Assembly (NCBI GenBank): GCA_902826685.1
Contig: CADEFT010000014.1
Span: forward strand, 1-64,000
DNA length: 64,000 bases
Source of the DNA: an uncultured Acidobacteriota bacterium
Lineage (GTDB): Bacteria; Acidobacteriota; Terriglobia; Bryobacterales; Bryobacteraceae
Direction: 5' to 3'
Shown: one piece after another, positions 52,603-62,011 of the stretch
Layout of the letters: each line of letters starts with the position of its first letter
Numbering within the stretch: the first letter of the stretch is position 1
Position numbers and translations under genes: made by a program
The notes under the pieces: generated by a model
What the model was told of the DNA's origin: nothing
Databases searched by the model: none
The model's input: the letters and a program-made list of their open reading frames with translations, nothing else

Positions 52603-53904
52603 TTAGAGCCGGACGATCTTGCTCGACTTGAACTTCTTCATCGCGTTGCGCGTATCCACAATGAGCGGAGCCGCCTCAAGCAGCGCCTTATAGTCCACTC
52701 CGGTGTGATCGGTGACGATCAGCACGCAATCGGACTTCGGCACCGCCGTCTTCCAATTCGAAGCTTTCTTTGCGACCCCTTCGAAATTGATGGCCGGAAT
52801 GTAGGGATCCGAGTAGGTGACCTTGGCGCCGCGCTTTTCAAGCAGATGCATGATGTCGAGAGCCGGTGATTCCCGCACGTCGTCGATGTCGCGCTTATAG
52901 GCCACGCCCATCACGTGTACCTTCGAACCCTTGAGAGACTTGGATTTTTCGTTGAGCGCATGCTGCACCTTGTCCACGGCAAAGTGCGGCATCTGCCCGT
53001 TGATGTATCCAGCCAACTCGATGAACCGCGCTTCGATGCCCGCCTGCTTGGTCTTCCAGGAAAGATAGAACGGATCGATCGGAATGCAATGGCCGCCCAG
53101 GCCAGGGCCGGGGAAGAAGGGCATGAAGCCGAACGGCTTGGTGGCCGCCGCTTCGATCACTTCCCACACATTGACGTTGATGCGGTCGCACATCATGGCC
53201 AGTTCGTTCACCAGGCCGATGTTGATCATGCGGAAGGTGTTCTCCAGCAGCTTGACCATTTCGGCCACCTGCGTGGAACTCACCGGCACCACCGTCTGCA
53301 GCGCCTGCGAGTAGAAGGTCGCGCCCACTTCGGTGCAGGCCGGAGTGATGCCACCCACCACTTTCGGGATGTTCAGGGTGTTGAATTTCGGGTTGCCCGG
53401 GTCGACGCGTTCCGGTGAGAAACAGAGGAAGAAGTCCTTGCCCACTTTCAGGGTTGGCTTTTCGATCATCGGCAGCACCAGTTCGCTGGTGGTGCCCGGA
53501 TAGGTGGTGGATTCGAGAATCACCAGCAGGCCCGGATGCGCGTACTTGGCCACTTCCTGGCAGGCCGACACGACGAAGCTCATGTCGGGGTCCTTGGTCT
53601 TGCGCAGCGGAGTCGGCACGGCGATGTTCAACGTGTCGAGCTTTTTGACGATGGCGAAGTCCGTCGTCGCCTTCAGATGGCCGGATTTGACCAGTTCCGC
53701 CACTTCCGAAGTCGGGACGTCCTGAATATAAGAAATGCCCTTGTTGATCTGATCGACCTTGCTTTGCTGAACGTCGATGCCCGTTACTTTGAAACCGGCC
53801 TTGGCGAATTCCACCGCAAGGGGCAAACCGACGTAGCCCAATCCGATGACGCCAACCTCCGCGGTCCGGTCTTTCAATTTCTTCTTTAGCTGCTCAGCCA
53901 ACAC
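52603..53904 (-). CDS. Nucleotide-sugar dehydrogenase (WbpA/UDP-GlcNAc 6-dehydrogenase type)
   Basis: 433 residues, UDP-glucose/GDP-mannose dehydrogenase superfamily. NAD loop VIGLGYVGLPLAVEF, ESTTYPGTT, FSPERVDPGN and the catalytic cysteine block GPGLGGHCIPIDPFYL (C in GGHC) are present. The length and PERVxPG motif resemble UDP-N-acetylglucosamine or -mannosamine 6-dehydrogenases rather than UDP-glucose enzymes. The start is GTG 53904, supported by AAGGAGA eight bases upstream. Product likely feeds surface polysaccharide synthesis. Confidence 0.9.
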   Translation of the reverse strand: MLAEQLKKKLKDRTAEVGVIGLGYVGLPLAVEFAKAGFKVTGIDVQQSKVDQINKGISYIQDVPTSEVAELVKSGHLKATTDFAIVKKLDTLNIAVPTPLRKTKDPDMSFVVSACQEVAKYAHPGLLVILESTTYPGTTSELVLPMIEKPTLKVGKDFFLCFSPERVDPGNPKFNTLNIPKVVGGITPACTEVGATFYSQALQTVVPVSSTQVAEMVKLLENTFRMINIGLVNELAMMCDRINVNVWEVIEAAATKPFGFMPFFPGPGLGGHCIPIDPFYLSWKTKQAGIEARFIELAGYINGQMPHFAVDKVQHALNEKSKSLKGSKVHVMGVAYKRDIDDVRESPALDIMHLLEKRGAKVTYSDPYIPAINFEGVAKKASNWKTAVPKSDCVLIVTDHTGVDYKALLEAAPLIVDTRNAMKKFKSSKIVRL

Positions 53905-53952
53905 AGATTGTCTCCTTCTGCGAGCTTTCTAGGCTCTTGCTCCAAACCGAAT

Positions 53953-54771
53953 TTATGAATTTGCCGACTCCCAGTAAAATTCGCCCCCGGCCACGATCTC
54001 GGCCGGGCCGGTAAGGAAGAGATCTTCCTCCCAGCGAATGGGCAGCGGGCCGGCCGGCGTGTGTACCACCACCGGACTGCTGGCCAGACCGCGCAAAACC
54101 GCCGCGGCTGCCGCGCCCGTCGAACCTGTTCCCGAACTCATCGTTTCCCCGGCGCCCCGCTCCCAGATTCTGACTTCAATCGAATGATCGTCCACCGGCC
54201 GCACGAACGACACGTTGGTGCGGTTGGGAAAGTGCGGATGCCATTCCAATTGTTTGCCCAGCTTGCGCCAGTCGAAATCGAAGCTGTCGACAAATACGGC
54301 GCATTGCGGATTGCCGACGTTCAAAATCGTCACCTCGCGGGTTCCATCCTCCAGGGGCAGCCGGTAGTGCAGGTCGCCCTCCCTGAGCGTAGGGCGGCCC
54401 ATGTTCATTTCAAATAGGAAATTGAGCCCGTTTCGCGCCTTCAATCTTAGAACTTTGGTTCCGGCGCCGGTCGCGATGCGGACTTCCTCGCCGGCGAGCC
54501 CGGCATCCATCAGGAAGGCGGCGGCGCAGCGCGTGCCGTTGCCCGAAATCTCGGAGTCGGAACCGTCGGAGTTGTATAAGCGAATGGAGCCGTTGGTCCC
54601 GGCCGCGCCAGGCGAGGCATTGACCAGCATCCACCCGTCGGCTCCGATGCCCGTGTGGCGGTCGCAGATGGCGATGCTTGCTTGCCGCAGGTCGCCCCGG
54701 GGCGCCTCGTTGGCCCACGTCAGAAGAAAATCATTCTTCGCGCCGTGCGCTTTTGTGAAAGGAATCCTCAT
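53953..54771 (-). CDS. dapF: Diaminopimelate-epimerase family protein with both catalytic Cys replaced by Ser
   Basis: 272 residues with full DapF fold: KAHGAKNDF, ADGWMLV, LYNSDGSDSEISGNGTRC, NVGNPQCAVFVDSFD, IWERGAGETMSSGTGSTGAAAAAVL. DapF uses two cysteines as acid/base: CGNG and ACGTG. Here these read S76-G-N-G and S213-G-T-G, both serine (codons TCG and TCG read directly). If it epimerises diaminopimelate it would do so with a Ser/Ser pair, or act on another substrate, or be inactive. It overlaps the glycosyltransferase stop by 41 bases. Start ATG 54771. A canonical DapF may be elsewhere. Confidence 0.82.
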   Translation of the reverse strand: MRIPFTKAHGAKNDFLLTWANEAPRGDLRQASIAICDRHTGIGADGWMLVNASPGAAGTNGSIRLYNSDGSDSEISGNGTRCAAAFLMDAGLAGEEVRIATGAGTKVLRLKARNGLNFLFEMNMGRPTLREGDLHYRLPLEDGTREVTILNVGNPQCAVFVDSFDFDWRKLGKQLEWHPHFPNRTNVSFVRPVDDHSIEVRIWERGAGETMSSGTGSTGAAAAAVLRGLASSPVVVHTPAGPLPIRWEEDLFLTGPAEIVAGGEFYWESANS

Positions 54772-56347
54772 TCGTGCGGCGGTAGATTTCGATTACCGGC
54801 GCGTCCTTAATCGACACCATTTTCACACACTTATACCTTCGCCCGCCGCGCCGGCTCTGTAAGGCCGAGGAGACCGGGTCGCCGGCGATGGCCACCGCCC
54901 AACCTTCGTGAAGCAGCAGATCGGGCCGCGCGGCGGCGCCGTCCCAAGCCACTTCGTTGCCTTGGTGTAGTACTTCCCGAAGGGGAATACCGGCCTCGCG
55001 GTAGATGCCCACCACATCGCTGAAACTCGAGAATACGCCATCGCCCGGACGGTAATATGCCTTGAGGTATTGCGCCGCTTCGCGCGTCCACGCCCGCCGC
55101 GCGTTTGAATTGACTTCCGATTCCTTCCAGCAGATCCAGGCGTCCGGACGCGGATAGGCCAGCCACGGAACGCTGACGGCTACCACCAGCGCCGCCCCCA
55201 CCGCGCCGCGCAGCCTGAAGGGAGCGAGCGCGGCCAACGCTCCGATCCCCAGCGCCAGCAGCGGCAGCATCGCCAATCCGTAGCGGGTGTTGTAGTAACT
55301 GCTCGGCCAAAGATGCGGCACGTAGATCGGAGTGCCCGAGGAATAGATGCTGAGGACGTAGAACAACGGTGGAATCGCCAGCAGCGCCGCCGCCCACCAG
55401 GCACGCTTGATGACGGCGGCCACGACGCCCGCGAGGCCGAGGTACCAAAGTACGTTGCCCGCCGTCAGCCGCGCCGCCTCGCGAAATTGCGTGAGCGCCT
55501 TCCACCAGTTATGGTCGCCGGGATACTTTTCCATGCCCTGGTCGAGCGAGCGCTGGTAGATCGCCTTCGCCGACCACTCCCCGCGATAGAACTCGAGTGG
55601 ATCGCTGTACCACCAGAGGTTGTGCGCAATCCAGGCGATTGGCGCCAGCATCGCCAGCATCGCAAACAGGCAGGCCGCGCGGAAGCGGTCCTCGCGCCGG
55701 GCATAGGCGAAATACAGGGCTACGAAAGGAATCAGGAACCAGCCCTCGTAGCGCGTCAGCGAAGCGGCATTGGAAGCCGCGGCGGCCAGCAGGATCGCCG
55801 CCGTCTTTCCCGACTGCCTGTACCAGACCGCCGCATACAGCAGGGCCATGAGCGCGGCGAACAGATAGGATTCCGTCATCGGCGCCGACTGCAGGTACAG
55901 CAGATTCGGATTGAGCGCAAAGGCGAGCAGCGCCGCCCATGCCGCCACGCCCGAATGGAAGAGCCGCCGCGCCGCGGCCCACAAAAATGCGCCCGCGACC
56001 ACGAACGCCGCCGCCGATGGAATCGCGCCCGCCAGGCCGCTGCGCCAATACGCGTCGTTTGAAACGAACGGCAGCATGGCCAGGTGGGGCAGGGGAAGCC
56101 ACACCGTTCCGATCTGAAAGGCGCCGGGAGTCCGGGAATCGAGGACGCGCCGGGCGATCGCCAGATGCGCCTGCGCATCGCCGTAGTAGAGTGTGTATCC
56201 GTTGGCTAGGTGAAACCAGGCGGCCGCGGCCGAAATAACGGCCAGCGCGGCAGCGGCTAGCAGAACGCCCGCGGCACCGCCATGCGACGATGGCGCGGGC
56301 TTCGCCGCCTTCTTCCTAGAACGACGTAAAGGACCGGAATTCTTCAA
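54731..56347 (-). CDS. GT-C-type membrane glycosyltransferase
   Basis: 538 residues, about ten hydrophobic segments in the first ~400 residues and a soluble C-terminal domain. The first loop contains YYGDAQAHLAIARRV, with the acidic-x-x-x-His arrangement of dolichyl/undecaprenyl-phosphate-mannose glycosyltransferases (GT39/GT83-like). Transfers a sugar from a lipid carrier in the periplasm. The TTG start at 56347 overlaps the PfkB stop by 32 bases; no stronger start is evident, so the first residues are uncertain. It overlaps dapF by 41 bases. Confidence 0.8.
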   Translation of the reverse strand: MKNSGPLRRSRKKAAKPAPSSHGGAAGVLLAAAALAVISAAAAWFHLANGYTLYYGDAQAHLAIARRVLDSRTPGAFQIGTVWLPLPHLAMLPFVSNDAYWRSGLAGAIPSAAAFVVAGAFLWAAARRLFHSGVAAWAALLAFALNPNLLYLQSAPMTESYLFAALMALLYAAVWYRQSGKTAAILLAAAASNAASLTRYEGWFLIPFVALYFAYARREDRFRAACLFAMLAMLAPIAWIAHNLWWYSDPLEFYRGEWSAKAIYQRSLDQGMEKYPGDHNWWKALTQFREAARLTAGNVLWYLGLAGVVAAVIKRAWWAAALLAIPPLFYVLSIYSSGTPIYVPHLWPSSYYNTRYGLAMLPLLALGIGALAALAPFRLRGAVGAALVVAVSVPWLAYPRPDAWICWKESEVNSNARRAWTREAAQYLKAYYRPGDGVFSSFSDVVGIYREAGIPLREVLHQGNEVAWDGAAARPDLLLHEGWAVAIAGDPVSSALQSRRGGRRYKCVKMVSIKDAPVIEIYRRTNEDSFHKSARREE

Positions 56348-57236
56348 AGCGTTTGTCGATGTCCTTGCGCGTCAGGTCGCGGAACCGATCGACGCCAAAG
56401 CGCTCACAGCAGAAGCTGCCCATGACCGAACCGTAGACGACCGCGCGCCCCAACACCTTCGGATCGGCCTTGCCCGAGTTGGGATCCACGCCCTGTTCGG
56501 CCAGATAGCCCATGAAGCCGCCGGCAAAACAATCGCCCGCGCCGGTGGGATCGAAGACCGTATCGAGCAGGTAGCCCGGCACCGCGAAGTGTCCATGCTC
56601 GTGAAACAGCATCGCGCCGTATTCGCCGCGCTTGATGATGACCACCTGCGGACCCATTTGCCTGATCTTTTTGGCCGCCTTGCTCAGGTTATGCTCGCCC
56701 GAAAGCAGCCGCGCTTCGCCGTCGTTGATCAGCAGAACGTTCCAGTGAGCGATGGTTTCGAGCAGTTCGCCCCGGAAATCGTTGATCCAATAATTCATCG
56801 TGTCGCCGCCGATGAACCGCGGCTTGGTCATTTGCCGCCGCACGCTGCCCTGCAGGGCCGGCTGGATATTACCGAGCAAAAGATAGGGCAGATCGCGATA
56901 ATGATCCGGCAGCTTGGGCGCGAAATCCGCGAAGACGTTCAAGTCGGTTTGCAGCGTCGTGCGATCGTTCATATCGGGCGAATACACGCCCGCCCAGAAG
57001 AACGTTTTCCCGCCGGGAACGCTTTCCATTCCGGCCAGATCGATATCCCGCGCCGCAAGCAGGTCGCGATCCTTCTGCTCGAAGTCGTCGCCTACCACGG
57101 CGACGATCTTTACATGGGTGAAATAGCTGGCGGCCAAGGAGATATACGTACACGCCCCGCCCAGCATGCGGTCTACTTTGCCATGCGGCGTCTCCACGCC
57201 GTCATAGGCGACCGAACCTACCACAACTAGTGACAT
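56316..57236 (-). CDS. PfkB-family sugar kinase
   Basis: 306 residues, ribokinase fold. Features: VVVGSVAYDGVETP, GGACTYISLAASYF, and the catalytic/anion-hole motif FDPTGAGDCFAGGFMG with the base Asp in GAGD. The N-terminal lid motifs are short. The likely substrate is a sugar or nucleoside; the family is too broad to tell. ATG 57236 begins a standard N-terminus; the upstream frame has no support. It lies upstream of the glycosyltransferase in the same direction. Confidence 0.9.
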   Translation of the reverse strand: MSLVVVGSVAYDGVETPHGKVDRMLGGACTYISLAASYFTHVKIVAVVGDDFEQKDRDLLAARDIDLAGMESVPGGKTFFWAGVYSPDMNDRTTLQTDLNVFADFAPKLPDHYRDLPYLLLGNIQPALQGSVRRQMTKPRFIGGDTMNYWINDFRGELLETIAHWNVLLINDGEARLLSGEHNLSKAAKKIRQMGPQVVIIKRGEYGAMLFHEHGHFAVPGYLLDTVFDPTGAGDCFAGGFMGYLAEQGVDPNSGKADPKVLGRAVVYGSVMGSFCCERFGVDRFRDLTRKDIDKRFEEFRSFTSF

Positions 57237-57393
57237 GAGCTTTGATTGTAGCGGCTTGGCTCGGCATGGCGCAAAGCGCAAAGGACCCGGCGCGGTCCAC
57301 CACACGAAGAGGAACTTCGCTCGGTTCCTGAAAAGAATGGCACCGTTTCCGCCGATAGGAAAAGGAGGAACGGCGGGACCGTTACACTAGAGT
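57237..57393. promoter_or_regulatory. Divergent intergenic region between PfkB kinase and phosphoesterase
   Basis: 157 bases between divergent genes. It contains AAAAGGAGGA (57360-57369), about 25 bases before TTG 57394, and TACACT (57383-57388) as a weak -10 candidate. Purine-rich and otherwise featureless. Confidence 0.35.
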
Positions 57394-58557
57394 TTGAGAG
57401 TGCTTGCTTCTTTATCCAAGTACGCGCCGGATCTCGCCTTTGGCGCAGCCGCTATGGGGCTGCATCTGGCAATGTATCTTTGGGCTCGCCGCCGCCCGCT
57501 GCCACCCTTGGCGCTGCGCGCGTTTTCGCTGCTGCTGATGCTCTCGGCGGGTTGGATTTCCATCAGCCTGGTTACCAGCGTCAATCGATTCGCCAACCTG
57601 CTGCCGCCCGGCGAATGGCTCCGCTGGCTGCGTGGCATGGGGCTATTGTGGGGCTTGGCTTTTACCGGCGTATCTGCCGTGTTTTTAATCGTTCGGGCGC
57701 TGAAGCTCGAGCAACGGTTCAAGCCGGAGCGGCGCCAGTTCTTACAGGCGGCTCAAACCGCCGCCATCGCCTCGCCGGCCATCCTGACAGGCTACGGCGT
57801 CTATGCCGCCCGCAACGGCTTCCAAGTCAAGGAAGTAGATCTGGCCGTTCCCGGATTGGCGAAAGATCTGCAAGGTCTGCGCCTGGTGCAGTTGAGCGAC
57901 ATTCATATGAGTGCGTTTCTCACCGCGCCCGAACTGCGGCGCGTGGTGGACATGGCCAACGAGACCAAGGCCCACCTGGCCCTGGTGACCGGAGACCTGG
58001 TGACCGGGCCGCACGATCCGCTCGAAGCCTGTCTGGTGGAATTGAAGCGCTTGCGGGCCGAAGCCGGCATCTATGGCTGTATGGGCAATCATGAGATCTT
58101 CGCCGCCTGCGAGGATCGCGCCGAAGCGCTGGCCAGGGGCTTCGGAATGAAATTTCTGCGCCGCGCCTCCGAGCCGCTGCGCTTCGGGGACGCGACCTTC
58201 AACCTGGCGGGCGTCGACTATCAGCCGTTCAGCCTTCCTTATCTGGTGGGGGCGGAGGAACTGGTGAAGCCCGGCATGCTCAACATCCTGCTCTCGCACA
58301 ATCCGGACGTTTTCCCGGTCGCCGCCGCCAAGGGTTTCGACATCACGCTGGCCGGGCACACTCACGGCGGGCAGGTTACCGTAGAATACTTGCAGCAACA
58401 TGTCAACGTGGCCCGCTTCTTTACGCCTTATGTACTTGGGAAGTATGAGAAAGGAAATTCGTCTCTCTACGTCACGCGCGGAATCGGAACCGTGGGTATT
58501 CCGGCCCGAATCGGCGCGCCGCCCGAGATCACGCTAATCCGCCTGTGCGCTGCCTGA
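57394..58557 (+). CDS. Membrane-anchored metallophosphoesterase
   Basis: 387 residues. The first ~105 residues hold three hydrophobic segments (FGAAAMGLHLAMYLW; LLLMLSAGWISISLV; LWGLAFTGVSAVFLIV), then a Tat-like stretch (RRQFLQAAQTAAIASPA) leads to the calcineurin-like domain with LSDIHMS, VTGDLV, GCMGNHEIF and LAGHTHGGQ, all five metal motifs intact. This resembles YkuE/lipid-A-related phosphoesterases. The start is TTG 57394 or GTG 57400; neither has a strong ribosome site. It overlaps the next phosphoesterase by 13 bases. Confidence 0.88.
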   Translation: MRVLASLSKYAPDLAFGAAAMGLHLAMYLWARRRPLPPLALRAFSLLLMLSAGWISISLVTSVNRFANLLPPGEWLRWLRGMGLLWGLAFTGVSAVFLIVRALKLEQRFKPERRQFLQAAQTAAIASPAILTGYGVYAARNGFQVKEVDLAVPGLAKDLQGLRLVQLSDIHMSAFLTAPELRRVVDMANETKAHLALVTGDLVTGPHDPLEACLVELKRLRAEAGIYGCMGNHEIFAACEDRAEALARGFGMKFLRRASEPLRFGDATFNLAGVDYQPFSLPYLVGAEELVKPGMLNILLSHNPDVFPVAAAKGFDITLAGHTHGGQVTVEYLQQHVNVARFFTPYVLGKYEKGNSSLYVTRGIGTVGIPARIGAPPEITLIRLCAA

Positions 58558-59285
58558 TTCTCAGCGACATTCACGCCAATCTGTACGCCCTGGAAGCCGT
58601 GATGGCGGACGCCAAGGGCCGCTACGATTCCCTGCTGTGCCTGGGCGACATCGTCGGCTATGGGGCCGAACCCAATCAGGTCACCGAAGCGATTCGCGAA
58701 AGCCGGGCGGTGGTCATTCGCGGCAATCACGACCGCGCCTGCACCGGCGACCCCACCATCGAGAGCTTTACCGAACTCGCCTATGAGGCCGCCCGCTGGA
58801 CGCTCGATCATCTGAAGTCCGACAACCTCGAGTTTCTGAAAGCACTGCCCGCCGGGCCGATGGCCGTCGATGGATTCCATATCGCCCACGGTTCGCCGCG
58901 CGATGAGGATGAATACGTTTTCAGCCGCGACGAGGCGGCCGAGCAGTACTCGTCCATGCCGCACGATCTTTGCTTCATCGGCCACACACACTTGCAGGGT
59001 GGCTTCGGGTTGCGCCGTGGACGTACCTGGGAACTAGAGCGGCCGGGCGACCACGAAGCCGAAGTGTCCCATCGGCTCGAGCCGGATACGAGCTACCTGA
59101 TCAATCCGGGTTCGGTCGGCCAGCCGCGCGATCTCGATCCTCGCGCCGGCTATGCGGTTTACGACACGGACTCGCGGCAGGTGACGTTCCGGCGCGTGAC
59201 CTACAAGGTCGCCATGGAGCAAAGGAAGATCATCGCCGCCGGGCTTCCGATGTTTCTCGCCGCGCGGCTAGCCCTGGGCCGCTAG
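58545..59285 (+). CDS. Calcineurin-like metallophosphoesterase (YfcE/MJ0936 type)
   Basis: 246 residues with LSDIHANL, CLGDIVGYG, IRGNHDRA, IAHGSP, IGHTHLQ and INPGSVGQPRDLDPRAGYA, the complete motif set of small cytoplasmic phosphodiesterases/phosphatases (YfcE-like). GTG 58545 is used; the coding start overlaps the preceding gene. The two adjacent phosphoesterases are different subfamilies, one membrane-bound. Converges with the amidohydrolase, whose coding end overlaps by 18 bases. Confidence 0.9.
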   Translation: MRCLILSDIHANLYALEAVMADAKGRYDSLLCLGDIVGYGAEPNQVTEAIRESRAVVIRGNHDRACTGDPTIESFTELAYEAARWTLDHLKSDNLEFLKALPAGPMAVDGFHIAHGSPRDEDEYVFSRDEAAEQYSSMPHDLCFIGHTHLQGGFGLRRGRTWELERPGDHEAEVSHRLEPDTSYLINPGSVGQPRDLDPRAGYAVYDTDSRQVTFRRVTYKVAMEQRKIIAAGLPMFLAARLALGR

Positions 59286-60263
59286 CAACTGCGCCGCATT
59301 ACCGTGGAAGATCTTCTCCACATGCGAATCGCTGAGGCGCAAATTCCAGCAAGCCTGCTTCAACGCGCGCAGGGATTCGAGCAGCACCAGCACCGGCTTC
59401 ACCGGCGCATGGCGTGCCGCGAAGTTGGTGTTCTCGGCCGAAAGCCACAGAAACGAATCGCCGATCGCGACGCAGCGCCCGCGCAGATGCGTGACTGGAA
59501 AATCGGAACCATATAGCAGCCTGTCGATGCCGAGCGTTCGCACGATAGCCTCAAACGCCCCGGGCTCGGTCACCGCGGAGGTATCGCACCAGATGTTGCC
59601 GATTCCCTCCAACGCTTCGATGCCTTCCACGGTGTGATAGGGATTGAAGCCGCGCGCGGCATGCGCCAGGATCCAGCGCGAGCCGGGATATTTCCGCGCC
59701 ATCCGGGCGATGTACTGATGGTTCACCGGATCGGCCAGCGCCCGCGCGCGAACCATGTGCAGGGTGATCGCCAGCCGTTCCTCGTGCGCGATTCGAATCT
59801 GCTCTTCGGGCAGGTAATCCTCAATCGGCGATTCGAAGGTGGGCTTGGAGCGCGAGAACAGGTGATAGCATTTCAAGCCTGAAAAACGGCAGCGGCGCAC
59901 GTTCTCGCGGATGAACTCCGGGTCCATGGCGGGCTCGATCATCATCTCGCCGCGCAGGCGGCCATGCCTGGCGATCTCTTCGGCCAGAAACTGATTGGCT
60001 CCCTGGAAATCGGCGCCCACCGCGGGGTAGGGAAACGCGAGACCCGAGTAAGAGCGCCGTGGAATGATGGCGTCCATATGCCGTACCAGGCTCGTCCAAT
60101 CGGCGATTCGGGGGCCCGCGGCCACCAGCGCCGGCAGGGGAGCGGCAAGGTCGGAATGGCGGTAAAGATGGCAGTGCGCATCGAAAACATTCGCCGGAAC
60201 GAATGTTTCAAGATGACCCGCGAAGAAATCCTGATCGGCCGCCGTTATGCCGTAGTCGTTCAT
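59268..60263 (-). CDS. Amidohydrolase (amidohydrolase-2 family)
   Basis: 331 residues. TIM-barrel metal motif FDAHCHLY, LKCYHLFS, TLHMVRAR, ILAHAARGFNPYH and the C-terminal YGSDFPVTH. Such enzymes hydrolyse or decarboxylate lactones and cyclic acids (pyrone hydrolase, 2-pyrone-4,6-dicarboxylate lactonase-like). ATG 60263 overlaps the stop of the PhyH-family gene as ATGA, confirming the start. It is last in a five-gene run transcribed leftward, all concerned with sugar-acid-like or small hydroxy-acid breakdown. Confidence 0.9.
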   Translation of the reverse strand: MNDYGITAADQDFFAGHLETFVPANVFDAHCHLYRHSDLAAPLPALVAAGPRIADWTSLVRHMDAIIPRRSYSGLAFPYPAVGADFQGANQFLAEEIARHGRLRGEMMIEPAMDPEFIRENVRRCRFSGLKCYHLFSRSKPTFESPIEDYLPEEQIRIAHEERLAITLHMVRARALADPVNHQYIARMARKYPGSRWILAHAARGFNPYHTVEGIEALEGIGNIWCDTSAVTEPGAFEAIVRTLGIDRLLYGSDFPVTHLRGRCVAIGDSFLWLSAENTNFAARHAPVKPVLVLLESLRALKQACWNLRLSDSHVEKIFHGNAAQLLAAQG

Positions 60264-60991
60264 GCCATCGCCATGCGCTGTTGTTCGAGAGCGGCCATAT
60301 AGCGGCCCATGCCTTCCGGATCGATCGCGCAGTGGGCGCCCTTGAAGACGATGAGCAATCCACGGCGGGACCTGGCGCTGCGATTCGGCTCGCTGCGATG
60401 CAGCGTGCAGCAATGATGCAGCATCGCGTCGCCGGCGGCGAGGATGCCGGGCACTTCGTCCAGAGCCGGCGGTGCGGGCGGATCGGCGATGCCCCAGCTA
60501 TTGCCGGGAACGAGCGACGCCTTGTGCGGCAGCAGTCCATTGCGGTGCGAGCCGCGGGCGTAATAGACGCAGCCGTTCTCCACCGTGCTGGCATCGAGCG
60601 CGATCCAGAACGTCAACGCGTCGGCCGGTGTGAGGTTGAAATAGCCGTTGTCCTGATGCACCGGTACGGCGCTGCCCACCAGCGCCGGCTTGGCGAACAG
60701 CTCCACGGCCATGACGACCGGTTCGCCATTGACCAAGACGCGCACCAGGTTGTGGATATCGCGGCGTTTTGAGAACTGTTCGAAGAACGGGCTGTAGTGT
60801 TCCATCCGCCACAGATTGCGAATGGCCTTGCGCCCGGCTTCCCAAACGATGTCGTTGGCGGGCAGGGTGGGCACCACGTCGCGCGTGTAGATCTCCAGTT
60901 CCCGATCAATCTCACTTAGCGCGGCGGCGTCGAGCAGGCCGGGCACATGCAGGAACCCGTCGCGTTCGTAACTCCGTTTTCGGTCGTCCAT
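60260..60991 (-). CDS. Phytanoyl-CoA dioxygenase (PhyH) family protein
   Basis: 243 residues. Fe(II)/2-oxoglutarate site: H-x-D in VPVHQDNGYF and the distal histidine in CTLHRSEPNRS, followed by the Arg that binds 2-oxoglutarate. The motif YARGSHRNGLLPH is common to the family. Hydroxylates an unknown substrate; bacterial members often act on small hydroxylated metabolites. ATG 60991 begins MDDRKRSYERDGFLHV, the conserved family N-terminus. ATGA overlap with the amidohydrolase. Confidence 0.9.
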   Translation of the reverse strand: MDDRKRSYERDGFLHVPGLLDAAALSEIDRELEIYTRDVVPTLPANDIVWEAGRKAIRNLWRMEHYSPFFEQFSKRRDIHNLVRVLVNGEPVVMAVELFAKPALVGSAVPVHQDNGYFNLTPADALTFWIALDASTVENGCVYYARGSHRNGLLPHKASLVPGNSWGIADPPAPPALDEVPGILAAGDAMLHHCCTLHRSEPNRSARSRRGLLIVFKGAHCAIDPEGMGRYMAALEQQRMAMA

Positions 60992-61001
60992 GTCCTATTT
61001 A

Positions 61002-62009
61002 TTATGCTCCGGCGAGTTGCTGCGGCGTGAGGCGGTTGAGCAACTCGCCGCCATCGAGATAGCGGCGCAGATTTTCCGTGAAAATGTCCCACAGCCGCAC
61101 GCGAAAATGCTGGCTCAGCGACGAGCCGGAAATGTGCGGCGTCAGAATGACGTTGGGGTAGCGCCACAGCGGATGCTGCGGCGGCAGCGGATAGGCGTAG
61201 TGCGTGTCAATGGCCGCGCCGGCAATCCAGTTTTCCTCGAGCGCCCGCGATAAGGCTTTTTCCGCAATGATGGGGCCGCGTGAAGGATTGAGCACGAACG
61301 CCGTGCGCGGCAGGGCCCGCAACTCACGCTCGCCGACGATGCCTTCGGTGGCCGGTGTCAACGGCATGGCCACGATGAGAAAATCGAGGCCGCTCAGAAA
61401 CTCGATCTCCTCGCCCGCCCGCCACACGCGATCGGGCAGCACGCCGCCGGGGTCTCCGGTGTCCGGCACGGTGTACACATCGTGCCGTGGGCCCACGCCG
61501 CGGCGCGTCAGCACTTCCACGCGCATGCCAAAGGCACGGGCCAGCCGCGCCGTTTCGCGGCCAATGCCGCCGTATCCCCACAGGCCCACGCGCGCGCCGC
61601 GCACTTCGCGTTGAAATTCCGCCGAACGGTCCCACACCGCGGCGTCCTGATTGCGAATCATGCCGCGCAGATTCCGCGCCAGGTTCACCATCATCGACAG
61701 ATTCCATTCGGCGATGGGAACGTCGAAACAGCCGCGGGCGTTGGTGGCCTGAATGCCGCGCTCCACCAGTGGGAGTCCGAAGAGCTGCGAGTAGCCCACC
61801 GAGGCGATCTGGATCCAGCGCAGCTTTTCCATGACGGCGAAGTTGGTGGGCGGATAGGTACAGAGCAGGATCTCGGCCTCGCGCAGGCGCGCGGCGGGAA
61901 GCTCGCGAGTCCGCTCTTCGGGCTGCTCGAAAACGTCGATTTCGGCGCGGGCGCCGATGGCCGCCAGCGCCGGTTCAAACGGCGGAAGATCGATGAAGAC
62001 GCGTGGCAT
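61002..62009 (-). CDS. D-isomer-specific 2-hydroxyacid dehydrogenase
   Basis: 335 residues. NAD-binding GLWGYGGIGRETARLARAFG, catalytic NPSRGPII Arg region, and TPHISGSS His. The substrate is a 2-keto or 2-hydroxy acid; family members include glyoxylate, hydroxypyruvate and phosphoglycerate enzymes. ATG 62009 is chosen; TTG 62015 is an alternative inside the stop overlap with the enolase-superfamily gene. Together with the neighbours this suggests breakdown of a sugar acid to a 2-keto acid. Confidence 0.9.
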   Translation of the reverse strand: MPRVFIDLPPFEPALAAIGARAEIDVFEQPEERTRELPAARLREAEILLCTYPPTNFAVMEKLRWIQIASVGYSQLFGLPLVERGIQATNARGCFDVPIAEWNLSMMVNLARNLRGMIRNQDAAVWDRSAEFQREVRGARVGLWGYGGIGRETARLARAFGMRVEVLTRRGVGPRHDVYTVPDTGDPGGVLPDRVWRAGEEIEFLSGLDFLIVAMPLTPATEGIVGERELRALPRTAFVLNPSRGPIIAEKALSRALEENWIAGAAIDTHYAYPLPPQHPLWRYPNVILTPHISGSSLSQHFRVRLWDIFTENLRRYLDGGELLNRLTPQQLAGA

Positions 62010-62011
62010 GG

